A stretch of DNA of 64,000 bases from Rhizophagus clarus (lineage: Eukaryota > Glomeromycota > Glomeromycetes > Glomerales > Glomeraceae), in contig BLAL01000285.1 of the NCBI GenBank assembly GCA_015698045.1, positions 1,302,001-1,366,000 on the forward strand. Direction: 5' to 3'. A program made the position numbers and the translations under genes. This document shows positions 35,266 to 47,845 of this stretch, piece by piece. The first letter of the stretch is position 1. Every line of letters starts with the position of its first letter. The notes under the pieces were generated by a model, which was not told where the DNA came from, made no database searches, and was given only the letters and a program-made list of their open reading frames with translations.

Positions 35266-37080
35266 ACTTTGCATTAGTAATTTTTTTTCTTTACTAATAA
35301 AGAAATTTTTTGGTTTAAAAAATTTTTTATTTTACGATGAAATCAGAATTGATGTAACCAGCGGCCAAGGACCTAAAATCTGGCTTGAGATCTTTGAAAG
35401 GAATAGATGAAATGATAATCCTACAATAATCGTTTATCAAACGTAAATTTGCTGCGTATAAATAAATTACAAACTAGTCATTGTTGGTTTATTGATAAGA
35501 TTTTTGTAGATAAGGAAATAAGTTTTAGATTGGACGATGTATTAAGCTGCATGTAATTGCGTAAACCGGAAAACTTTATTTTGTATTTAATCTATATGAC
35601 TTATTATGGAATTGATTATCCAATGCAAGAGAAGAGTATAATAGAATTACGTGATTTATGGATTAATGGACGAAAAAAGAAAAGATTATGTTACGTAAGA
35701 ATTTCTGCGATATTATTAAATATTTCTATTCTATTCTATTCTATTATTTATTTATTTATTTATTAATATGTTACAATAAAAAGACAAAATGATAAGCGAT
35801 TGTTCGCTTGATATGATTATTATGATTATTATGATTATTATTTATTATTATTACTCTATTGTCATTTTTATTCAAGTTCATGGCAATTTCCGTGGCTAAT
35901 GTTTGTTTACTTTTAATGAACGTGACTTGTTAACAAATTCATATGATTTTAAACAAAAAAACTGCAAGGGACTATTTATATACAGTGACTGAATAAAAAC
36001 AAATGAAAATTTGCCGATATTTCGACTCACAATATATTTTCATGCAGGTTAAAAAAAAATTTTTTTTTTTTTGATAAAGTTATCAGCTGAAAAAAAACTT
36101 TACTGCTATATTCTTCTACTGATCTTTATTTTAATCGGTCACCGTCAGCCTTTAATTAATGCACAACAATCTTATATCAGCGGCGAAAAAAATTAAGTGC
36201 TATATTAACTAATATTACTAATATCACCATATGAAAAAAAAAAAGCTGGGAAATCGGAACAAGTTTCTTAATTCGTTAATCTATTTAATCTAACGCCTTT
36301 CGAACAATTCGGGAATTTTTATTGGTCGACCATTTACGTTAAATGAAAAAAAAAGTCTCACATTTTGAGTGTAACCATTGCCTTAAACCCCTAAAAAAAT
36401 CTTGTTACGTCACGTTCAGTTTGACTTGTCCATATATATTCAGTATTTGGTGTAGCAAAACATTCTCATTGTTCTTTCTTTTTGTTCCACGCAACTTCCA
36501 GAGGGATTAAGCTCATAGTATTCTTCGGTCGATCAATTATTGTTTTTTCATGTTACCTCAAAAAACAATAAAATTTTTCCAAAGAAGTCAACTTTTTTCG
36601 CCTTCACAGCCGAAACAATCTTTCCCCTTTCTTTGAACTTTCGTACCACACCATGCAAATAACTAACTCCGCAAACATTCCGTGATACAAATAGAACAAC
36701 AAACCCTCGTGAAATTTGTGAGCATTGATGGTATGTGCAGTGGCGATTATGTACATTTATGACGTTGAATTTATTCTATATACTATATATGACTTACTAG
36801 CGCGACATAGCCGAATTCAAATAACTGAATGTACTATAAGGTACTTTGTATCTCAAACATCGCTTATTTATTTACTATTTACTTTATTTTCTGCAACTTT
36901 TCGCATCTATAAGTTTATCTCTCTCCTTAAACTCCTTTCTCATTTTTAACTCTCTGTGCCATAAATATTTACTTATCTTTGTATCTTAAATAAAAAAATA
37001 CTTTTAAAAACAAACCCGGGAATTATTAAGTAAATAAATAATACTTTTCTAATATATTCGCTTCTTCGTTACTTTGGAAA
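35266..37080. other. Intergenic DNA upstream of the ICME-like gene
   Basis: Short microsatellites: (ATTCT)n then (ATTT)n around 35725-35765, and (ATGATT)n near 35815-35850. The small open frame at 35557-35766 (start MRKPENFILYLIYM) is partly made of the microsatellite and is not recognised. Less AT-rich sequence at 36400-36760 could be promoter or an old exon remnant; nothing definite. Confidence 0.5.
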
Positions 37081-39200
37081 ATGGAGCGAAAAATTATCAG
37101 GAACATTATATTAGCTTGGGTATTTTTTCCAGTCGTATCAGTTATAGTTTGTATGTTCTTAAATATTCAACAACTTTTATCAATAATGTTATTCGAAATT
37201 TATTTTTTTACTGAAAAAAAAAATAAAAATAAAAAAAAGCACAAAATAACTAATTTGTTTTGCGAATTTTTCCTTTTAATTAAAGTCTTTTCTTATTGCT
37301 TATGCTGGACTTTTTATTTATTGTATGGTATTGTATCATATTCATCTTTTGGAAATAAATCAAATATCAAATTTATTGATTTGATAATTAACAAAAATTT
37401 TTTTCTATATAGCTCAAACCGATGCTCCTCAATCACAACCAAAAGTTCCTTTAAATCCGATACGAGTGTATAAGGTAACTTCTTACCTTCTCACTTGTAT
37501 ATACGAAAATTTGACAGGTCCTTTCATACCGTCAATACTCCAATATGTATGGCACAAGCTGTCAAGCGAAGGAAAGAAGAAACCTTCCGTAAGGTAATTA
37601 TCGCCCATTTATGTTCAAATGAAACTTTTTCGTGATTAATTTGTTAATTATTCAAATTTTATAGAAAAAATATTCGCTACGGTCCTAAGCCTCGAAATCG
37701 TTTAGATGTTTATCTACCTGATCATGTTTCGGCTACGGCATCAAAAAACATTAATAAGAAATATAGTGATAATACGGGACATGCTGCTTTTACAAACCAA
37801 CAGCAAAATGATTTGCCGGTAATTATTTTTATTGGAACATCATGGAATTCTGGTGAGTATGCTCTCTGCTAGAATAACGCATTGACGCGATTGTTTTTAT
37901 TTACTAATATTTATATTAATTAATTTTAAAAAAGGAAATAAAGATATTTGTATGCCAGCAGCTCATAATCTACAAAGTCAGGGATACATTGTAATCGTTC
38001 CTGATATAACCATCTATCCGATCGTATGTACACATATTATTTATAGACTAAAACTTTACGCGATTTTATTAGAATATTCATAAAATTTAATGTTCTTTAG
38101 GGTAAGATCGCTGAGATGGTTACAGATATTCAGAGGTGTATTTATTGGGCGCACACTCATATTAGGTATTTAAATTTTTTTTTTGCGACATATCATCACC
38201 AAACCACGTGTAATTAACGAATTCTGTGTTAGATCATTCCGAGGCGATCCATCCCAAATTTACCTTATGGGTCATGATGCTGGTTCGATTTTATCGGCCT
38301 TGACTATCATTCACGATGTCTGTGCCACATTGAACGTTCTTCCTCCCAATAATACTAACGTAAATATTCCTTCATGGGACAATAATATTAGGAGGACTGG
38401 ATTACCAAGAGTTCATGGATTAATCTTGTAAGAATTTGCTACTAATCACGTGTTTTGATTATGTTTTTATTTAATTTCTTAATCATACTTTATTTGTTTT
38501 CGTTAGATTTTCGGGGGTTTATGATATAACATATTATTATGCATATTTATATAAAAGAGGTATGAATTCACTAATAATTATATTCTATAACGATGTAAGT
38601 ATTGAAAATAAAATTCTAATCAATAAAATATACATACAGGTCTCGAACAAGTTCATGCTTTACCAAGAGTTATGGGTAATAATCCTGATGCTTTTCTTCA
38701 ATGTTCACCGGCATATTTATTAAATTATGCACTCAATAATGTTCATAATCGTGAACAATTAAAAACGTTATTGCCGCGTAAAGTTGTATTATTTCATGGA
38801 GATCAGGTACAGTGTATTTATTATATTTTTTTTTAAGAATTTCTTAACATAAATAATAATATTTTTTTAAAATTGTGTAATTCGTCAATAGGATACTTTT
38901 AATCCAGTAACAACGACACACAACTTTTATTCTTTACTTTGTTCGGCAGGAATTCCGTCAGTAAAACTCAATATTTACGATCATATTAAACACATAAGTC
39001 CAAAAATTGACCTTATAGTTCCAACCAGACCTTTATGTGTAAAGATATTGAAAGATATTAAGGAGTGTTGTAAAGGACATGGGAGTATAATGGTTGGAAG
39101 TCAATTGAATGAGAAAAGAGATGAAAAAGAAGAAATGACAAATCAAGATAAAGTCAAAACAAGAAACTCAAGAAGAAGAATGTCTCAGGTTAGACACTAA
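37081..39200 (+). CDS. ICME-like alpha/beta hydrolase with Asp at nucleophile position
   Basis: Nine exons: 37081-37150, 37413-37593, 37665-37852, 37935-38023, 38101-38165, 38233-38427, 38507-38559, 38640-38806 and 38892-39200; 438 residues, all junctions in frame. The N-terminal hydrophobic segment (ILAWVFFPVVSVIV) suggests a membrane anchor. The order NRLDVYLPD, IFIGTSWNSGNKD, IVPDITIYPIGKIAEMVTDI, YWAHTHIRSFRGDPSQIYLM, then GHDAG, HGDQDTFNP and HIKHIS follows isoprenylcysteine methylesterase-like (ICME) proteins, which demethylate prenylated proteins at endomembranes. Odd: the family's HGGAW is GTSW, and the catalytic Ser of GxSxG is Asp (residue 213), while Asp337 and His370 fit the other triad positions. 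It could be a pseudoenzyme, or use an Asp nucleophile. No other defect seen. Confidence 0.88.
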
Positions 39201-40560
39201 TATTAGAAGTTTAATAATTAGAAATCTTAATTTATACATATACTATACATTATATTAGAATGAATTATAAGAATAATATAATTGAAAATTCGTATTTATA
39301 GATATTTATATAGAGTTTTACATTTATAACACTAATTTTTATTTATTGGTTTGGTAAAAGTTGATATATATATATATATTTGTATATAATCTTAAATCAA
39401 AATTTGTTCATTTTAAGAGCATTAGCTTTAGAAGTTACTTATAATAAAAATAATAAAATATCAAACATTTTTATTTTTATAAATATATATCTATAATTAT
39501 TAAAGTTTTACTAATTTGTCTTTCCAGTTAAATCACCCTTCTCTTTCCTATAAAAATTTTATAAATTTAATATTTTATATTTATTTTTATTGGCTAATTT
39601 ATTTTTTATTTTTTGCAAAAGTAAAAAAAAACAAAATAAAATATATTTATAAGTTAAAAAAACTAAATATAATTATATATTTATATACAATTGTACCTTC
39701 CTATAATCATATGATCAGATATATACTTTTGGTATGCTTATATTTAAAAGTGATTGTGTAGAATTCTTTCATATAGTTGATTTATATAAAAATCATATAA
39801 TATAATTATAGTACCTAAACTCCTTTTTTATCCTTTATATAGTTAAAATATATAATTGTATTATAAATAAATAATTGATAATTGGTTAAAAATCTGTTTT
39901 ATTTACTTTAATTTATTAAATTATGATAAATTTACCAATTTTTTCAATTTTTATTTTCAACTAAATACTTGCTGAAAAAATACCAGTAAATTATGAATTT
40001 TCTGTAAAATACAGAAAATATTATGTTTTTTTGTACCAAATATAATGTAAATACAAAAATTTTACATTTTAAATTAATATAAATTTTTGTTATTTTCTTT
40101 TAAAAATAAAAAAAAAAATGAAAAATATTTATATAATTATAATATATATAAAAATCATTTATTTAATTAAATATAGATATGATTGTATTAATAAATTATT
40201 TATTTAATAAATTATTATAGGATTAGCAGTAAATAAATAATTAAAAAAAAAAGAAAAAATAAATTAAAAACAAATGCAAAAGAAAATAAAGTAATTGGAA
40301 AAAAATTAAATTTTAAATTAATATAAAGTTAATGATAAAAATATAAAGTTAAAACAAAACTAAAGAAATTAAAATAAACTAAAACCTAAAAATAAAAAAT
40401 TCAAATAATATTATAAAATATAAAAAAACAAGATTAAGAAAATTCAATTGAAATAAATTTAATCAAAAAAAAAAAATAATTCAATTAGAATTTATTGCCA
40501 TTTTTAAATTACTATGATCAGTTGTATTTTTGCTATTAAATACTACTAATGTTCGTTTTT
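39201..40560. other. AT-rich intergenic DNA
   Basis: Simple AT-rich sequence with a (TA)n run near 39365. Polyadenylation of the hydrolase gene should occur in the first few hundred bases. No gene seen. Confidence 0.6.
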
Positions 40561-40564
40561 TTTA

Positions 40565-41225
40565 TTTTTTTTAGGTCTGGACTCTCTTTCGCAGCGGACC
40601 ATAAAGGTAATATAATAGTTTTGAAAAAATTTTATATTTCTTTAACGAACATTATTAACATGCGTTTTTTTATTTTATTTTAGTTCAGGAACTTTAATCT
40701 GAAGTGGACCAGAATATTTCGAAGGTAAAAAATTTCAAAATTATTTTTTTTATATTATTTTACGAAACGTTACTGATGTTTCATTTTGTATTATTTTTTT
40801 TAGGTCTGGATCTTCCAATTCGAAGCAGACCAAGGTATTTCGAAGGTATAAAGTTTCGAAATGACTTTTTTTATTTTATTTTTGTTTCAACAAACGTTAA
40901 TTAACGTTCGTTTTCAGTTTTTAGCTGGAATCCCATTTTGAGACAAACCAGGTATTCCGAAAATAAAAAAAAATTTTCTTGTTTTATTAACAAAACGTTA
41001 ATTAATGTTTTGATTCTTTTTTTTTGTAGATTTGCAGCTTTCAGATACCTTCTGGACTGAATTTTGAAGATATTTACTTCGAAAATTATAAGTTTTTTAT
41101 TTTTGTTTTTTTTTAAAAACGAAATTTTAATTAATGTTCATTTTTTATTTTGTAGGTTCACAGATTTCTGGAAGCTTCCTGAAATATAATTTTGAAGTAA
41201 GGAGTGATAGTATTTTCACATTTTG
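40565..41225 (+). repeat. Mini-exon array E (plus strand)
   Basis: Six units of ~95-120 bp: a T-rich tract ending TTTAG, TTCAG or TGTAG, then a ~35-50 nt pseudo-exon (for example GTCTGGATCTTCCAATTCGA...GACC...CGAAG), then a GTAATA, GTAAAA or GTATAA donor, then AACGTTAATTAACGTT or AAACGTTACTGATGTTT palindromes before the next acceptor. Sequence of the pseudo-exons differs from arrays C and D, but order and spacing are the same. Confidence 0.65.
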
Positions 41226-42235
41226 TCGTTTTATTGAATCAAAGAAGTTAAAAGTTGTTTGTTAAAATCGAACCAACTGAAATAATGTCCAAACCATTAA
41301 CAACATGATTTTGCAGTATAAAAGTAATGAAAGAAAGAAAGGAAGAGAACTTTAGTTTAGTGCATTTAGTAAAATAGTGTAGATTAGTAAATGTACTTGT
41401 AAATATTTTTTTTTTTAATGAAATAAATTAATTGATATTAGTTAACATTATGCGAAATTTTTCTGTGATGCGCATCAGCATGTCCTCAGATTAGTGCAGA
41501 AATGTACTTTGCAGAACTGTGCAGATCTGTGGACCAAAAATTTTTCCAATGACCAGTACAGAAGTGCCTAATTTGTAATTGATAAATTGATATGCTCTAA
41601 TCGGTTTGCACCTTCATGTATGATAAGTACAGTCTGTGGTAATTCATAACATACTAGTACAGAAGTAACCTAATTTGCAATTGATAAATTAATATATAAT
41701 ACTAATCGGTTACATCTTAATTGAACCTTAATTGGATCTTAATTGAACACCATAGTCGGTATTAAATAATAATTAAATGTAATTAATGGTGGTGTTTTTT
41801 TGGTTATAATGTAATCCTTTTTTTAATTACTTAAAAGTGTTTTTTGAAAGAGATATCAATTTTAATAAAAAATTATAATTTTTGCATACAATTGTATTTG
41901 TATACAATGTTTATCGTCTATTATAATAACAAATACCTATATTGTGTAATATATACATTGTATAAGAATATAGTATCTGACAGTAAATTGGTAAGACAAA
42001 AACATGTATATGCAAAAACGTATAAGGGTGTGAAATATACACAGGTAATAAATAACATTATAGCCCGCATTATTATAATTTTGGCCAGATTAATTTATTT
42101 ATTATCAGTATATGGTATCACATAGGCCATTTGATTTGCCGATCATTTACTTTATTAAATTTGTAATCAGGTTACATCATTATGCTAAAAATAGCTAAAC
42201 ACGAATTATAAATAAACAATACTTTTGAAAAATAT
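41226..42235. other. Gene-free region with GTACAGAA-type repeats
   Basis: Around 41490-41700 scattered GTGCAGAA, AGTACAGAAGT and TGCAGATCTG motifs, and two diverged copies of the CCTAATTTGYAATTGATAAAT block. It resembles subterminal repeats of a TIR element, whose other end may be near 43000-43270, but exact ends were not found. Confidence 0.4.
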
Positions 42236-42239
42236 CGTA

Positions 42240-42720
42240 TGACCTTTTCTTTAACTCTCTCTCTTTTTTACATTTTTATCTCAAAATACATAATATTACA
42301 GATTTACAGGTATTTTAAAACAATATTTTTTTTTATTTGTACTAATTTTCTATTTACTTTATTTTTAATATTTTTAACTATATTTTTTCTTGTAATTGTT
42401 TTTATTTATCTTTTTACTATTATTTATTTATATATTACTATATTTCTTTTCTTATTACTAACTGCTTTTTTACTTTTTTATGTTACTTTCTTTTTTATTA
42501 TTTACTCTTTACTTTTTTTACGTGTTACTTTTTCATGTATTATTTTTTTTTTACGTGTTACTAATATACTAACTACATTTATTTAATATACTAACTTTTC
42601 TAACTGTTTTTTTTACTTTACTTCTATTTTTTTGCATCACTAATATACTAACTATATTTAATTAATATACTAACTTTTTTTTACTTCTTACATTATATCT
42701 CTTTAGCATATTAACCTTTA
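42240..42720 (+). repeat. Pyrimidine-rich tract with TACTAAC cluster
   Basis: The plus strand is almost only T with C and A. Between about 42555 and 42700 there are five or more ATACTAACT motifs. This parallels 18640-18960 and, like 6601-7235, follows a mini-exon array. The open frame at 42239-42586 is low-complexity Phe/Leu/Ile and is not believed to be a gene. Confidence 0.6.
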
Positions 42721-42989
42721 TCTTTTTTTTATTCTATGCCTTAAACTCAGCATGAATTAATATTCCAACATCTTCATGTTCTTATATTTTTAAATGCAAG
42801 ATAAAATATTGGGTAATGAATCCTTTATTACATTTACTTTTTCTGTTATAAGTTTTGTATTTATATTTATTGTATATAATAAAATTTACAAATTATAATA
42901 AAATGAATTATAATTTTGGTTAGCATTACATTAAATTTGAATTATAATTTTGGCTAATATTACAATTGTAATTTGAATAAAATTTGTAT

Positions 42990-43260
42990 ATATTCTGTAT
43001 AAAACCCATACAAAATTTGTACAAAATATGTATATATTCTGTATAAAACCTGGTTATAATGTGGTTATAATCTGTACATATTTTTCTTATGCTAATTAAA
43101 TATACCTATGATGACTAACCAAATTCATTTATGTTATTTATATTACAGAATTTGTACAAGTACGGAATATTTCATAATTTGGTACATTTTCTATCACTAA
43201 TTGTACAGAATTTGTACAGAATTTGTACAGTATTTGTACAATAATATTTTTTGGACAAAT
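42990..43260. repeat. Short tandem repeats around TTTGTACAGAA
   Basis: Direct repeats TGTATATATTCTGTATAAAACC (two copies) and TTTGTACAGAA (four to five copies near 43195-43245). Possibly subterminal repeats of an unresolved element. Confidence 0.6.
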
Positions 43261-45636
43261 TCCAGATTTTCAATTTTTTACTAGGCAATCATCAACTCTA
43301 TCATCAAATACACTTCCTACTTGCTTGTATACTCATACTAAAGCATATATTTCTACACAATAATTCTAATTTGATTTTTTGCCATCAATTTAATTAATCT
43401 TTTTAGGTATATCATTTCAAATATAATAAAATTTATATTTAACACACATCTTGCATGTGAAAGAAAAATTAATATCTTACCATATTATTTTTTTTAACTA
43501 AATCTAGATGATCAACATATGGACATCTAAGTATCAGTTCCAATTATCTTTACTTAAGACCATGAATTAGTCAGTTCTACGATAAAAAACTAATTTATCA
43601 TTATTATATCCAGAGTTCAGAAAACTTTACTTTAATAGTTTAGAGTTATTATTATACTAAGATCATAGTTTGTATAATTAAAATACTAGCTGATCATTAT
43701 TAGTTTTACAGGAGAAGAAGGTGTTTTTATTTTCATAATATAATTATTAGATTTTTTTTCTTTATATAATTCAATTTTTTTTATTTCTTTTTTTTTATAT
43801 ATTTGATTTTAAAAATTGTTAGTCAATAATATTAAATAAATAAATAAATATAATATATTATGATATTGTGATTATCATTGCTATACTAAAAGTTTGTTTT
43901 TTTCTTTTTACAAATTTATGCTTTAAATCCTTTCTTTTTTTTTACAAAAATTTGCAAAATCCTATGCTTTATATTTTTTCTTTTTGAAGAAATATTATGC
44001 TTTAAATCTTTTTTTTTTTAAAAAATTTTTTATAAAATGAATTTTACACTTTTCTTTTTTTTACAAATTTATTTTACAATAATATAAAACATAATATTAT
44101 TTACACATTCATAAAAATAAAAAAAGAATAAACTGCTATTAATGTTAATATAAAAAAGATAATATATGAATATATATTAGTAAATACTAATATAAAATAT
44201 GCCAACATTATTTTATTTTTTAATGCAAAATATAAATTAGATATTGATAGATCAACTATTACAAAAATATAATAAATTGTAAAAAATAACTAATAGTTTT
44301 TTCAAACTTAAAAACTATATATATATTTTATTATTATTCTATACAGTTTTTAGAATATAATAAGACTTTGCAAATCTGAACATTATAAACAGTAGTTGCT
44401 AAACTTTTTTTAATTAACATAACATTATAACAAAAAGAACTAACATTAATACAAATATTAAATATCAGTAAAAGTAATTAAAGTTTATTAATAAATAGAT
44501 ATATAGATTTAAAAAGCAAAATGATTTTTAAAAAATAAAGTTTTCAGATAAAATTAATAATATATTACTTGCTATTCTTTCAAAAGAATGATTAAAATTA
44601 TCTAATCTTTTAGTTACATATAATAATGAAAATATTTATAATACTAATAAAATATGACTTTTTTTCAAATAAAATTTATCTAATCAAACATTTAATACAA
44701 GTGCAATTGCAGATCATAAAAAGGTAAGATTATTAATTTCAGTTTATATTAGTTATATTAATATAAAATAAGAAAATTTATATAAAATAAAATTTTTTTT
44801 AAAATTTTAAGATTTTAAGATAAAAATTGGATTTCTGTTCTTTTATATATTAATGTTACAGGATTTTATAAATTTTATCTTCTTATAATTAAAAAAATCA
44901 CTCAATTTACAATATTTTAAAAGTTTTAATAAATTAGTCTTATCTATAATTTATTATGCCAATTTAAAAACATAGATAAAATTGGATATATTTCATATAT
45001 CAAATAAGTAAAAATTGGTCAAAAATCAGATTACCAATATTTTGCTTTATTTGTTTGATTTATGAATTTTTTTGCTAATTTTATATTTGATAAAAAATAA
45101 AAATGCTGATTTTTAATTACCATATTGATTTTTATCATAAATCATCCAAAATCAGATTATTAATATTTAAACAACCAATGCTATTTCTTTCAAAAAAAAA
45201 TGACAATTTTAAAATTGACATACAATAATCTTTTAAATAAAAAATGACAATTTTAATACTGATATATATTAATCTTCAAATAGAAATGTCAATTTTAAAA
45301 TTGGTATACAATAATTTTTTTAATTAAAATGATAATTTTAAATCAGTATAAACAAATTTCTAATAATTAATACCTATTTTTATTTTGCATTAATTAGAGT
45401 CTTTTTATTTTTATTTTTTTGTAATTCATCATTACCAATTTTTAATTAAAATAATATTTACTTTTCATAATTCATTATTATCATTTTTTTTTTTTTTTTT
45501 TATATATGCTTTTATTGATATTTAGTTCATATACTATATAAACAATTTATCAGAAGCTATATTCACCCTGACCTGCAGAATGTAATAAGTATAACTATAA
45601 AATATTATAAAATTAATTATTATTATATCTATTAAT
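43261..45636. other. Gene-free AT-rich region
   Basis: Very AT-rich with T-runs and (AAAT)n near 43835. A weak repeated block with GACAATTTTAAAATTGRYATACAATAAT occurs several times at 45195-45360, each a small inverted repeat. No gene seen. Confidence 0.5.
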
Positions 45637-47845
45637 TGACGATCCAAATAAAATTGGCACTATTTTCATATTAAAATTTAGGATAACATATAAATAAACA
45701 CTAAAATTATTTTATTTTATTTGGAATTTATAAAAATTAAGTCATATATGTAAAAATACTCAAGGAAAAAGAATAAGCTAAAAAAAATTATATGTTTAGT
45801 ATTGTAAAAAGTATTTACATTGTATATACTTCAATTTTTTGCCTTATTTCTTACTTTTTACATGATTAGTAAATACTAAAATTATGAAAACTTATTTGGG
45901 TGTTATAAAAATCATATAATATATGTAATAAATGTTGAGAAATTATAATAAGTTAAAATACTGTATTTGCTTATTTATTGTCAAAAAAATTATGCTTCAT
46001 ATAGCAAAACATTTATATTACATAAATAATTGACTAGAAATACATGAACAGGACACCAAATAATATATAAATATGTTAAATTTGAGTTTGCTTAATGATT
46101 ATATAAAAAAAAACCCTATGTAAGACTTTTATTTGCTTATTTTAATATAAAATTTTTAGTTGGTTAGATATTTAAATGCGTAGTTGAACTTATTTTTATT
46201 TTTATAACAAAGATTTTCATACATATATAGAGAGAAAATTTTAATTTTACATGTATATCAAAAAATTTTTTTACAAAAAATTTTTTTAAACCGATACTTC
46301 TTTTCTATTATTTTACACACTTTAATTTTATAAATACAATATTGTATTTAATATTTATAAAAAAAAATCATGTTTTTATAATAATATTTTCATATTCTTA
46401 TTTTTTATTTGCTAATTTTACTCATATATAAAATGAATTTTAGACAAATAAAATTACTTTTTTATATTTAAATTGTTCAGCAGTTGTAAAAAGTATTTGT
46501 ATTTCAATTTTTATGATTCTAAATATAATATTTGTGAAGATAATTATATTTTTTAAACAGTATTAACTTTAAAAAACTTTTTTTCTCTTTTAAGTTCAGG
46601 ATGTAATAACATTACTTTGGTCAAATAAAATTACTTTTTTATGTTTAAAAAGTTGTTCAGGGAGGTTGAATCTACCTACAGTAAAAATTTTAGAGTGATT
46701 GGATTAATATTTGTGAAATACGACCAACTTTTGTACTTTCAATTATTTATCATTTAAGTGATTTTAATTTTAAAGTGTAATTTTTTTTATTTTAAATCAA
46801 CTTGTTAACTTTAAGAAGTTATTCATAAGAGTTGGCAATAATTTATATTTTAATTTTTATAAATCTAAATATAATAATATTTATAAAAAATTCCAAATTT
46901 TAAGACTATTTTTAAAATAGTAATAGTATATTAATATTATATTAATATTAATTAAAATTAAAAATTCTGAAGTTGGTATATCATTTTATATTATTAATTT
47001 ATTAATATTTAGTGAATTAATTTTACAATTTTTTTTCGCAATGATATAAAAAATTAATTTACTATTACTATATATATATTTATTATAATTAAATTATCTT
47101 TTTATACTTAAATAAAGTTATATATGTTAGAAAAAAAATTGCTTAATAAAATAAAAAATTCAAAGATTATAATAAGAATTTGCTTAGCAGAACTTAAAAT
47201 AATTTACTTATTAATCATAATAAATTTTGAAATTTTCTTGAAATTTTCATCTGACCTATATATATATTATTCGGGGTCCTATATGAATATTACAGTTTCA
47301 AAATTTATTATTATAGAGTAAAAATTAAGTTATGCATGCAATAAACTTCAAGAAAGAAGAATAAGATAAAAAAATATACATTTATTAATGGAAAAAAAGA
47401 GTTTATATTTCACGCACGTCAGATTCTATTCTATTTTACAATTTTTATATAATTAGTAAATACTATAATTATGAAAACTCATTTATGTGCAGTAAAAATC
47501 TTTTCACATATGCATAAAAATACTTAAGTAAAAAGAATAAACTAAAAAATTATATATTTATTATTGAAAAAAAAGTGTTTGCATTGCACATACAGTATGT
47601 CAGATTCCACAATTTTTTGCATTTTTTTTTACTATTGGTAAATACTAAAATTATGAAATCCAATTTCTATACTGTAAGAATAATATTCTATATGCAAATA
47701 AATTCAAGAAAATAAAATAAGCAAAAAAAATTTATACACTATTATTGTAAAAAATAAGTTTATATTGTATAATCATCTAATTTTATAAGAGTATCAAAGA
47801 GTGCTGATCTTATCCAGATTGTCAATTAAATATATTCTAATGATA
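45637..47845. mobile_element. 2.2 kb TIR element related to the MITE at 3984
   Basis: The left end TTAATTGACGATCCAAATAA and the right end, inverted TTAATTGACAATCTGGATAA, are relatives of the 3984-4275 ends. Inside are diverged ~150 bp repeats containing TAGTAAATACTAAAATTATG (45870; 47455; 47640), each followed by sequence with ATAAGCTAAAAAA. No transposase is visible, so non-autonomous. The right part (47330-47760) holds most repeat copies. Confidence 0.5.

Noticed and set aside
42239-42586. 115-codon membrane-protein-like frame
   Set aside because: T-rich composition artefact; no start context or flanking gene structure.
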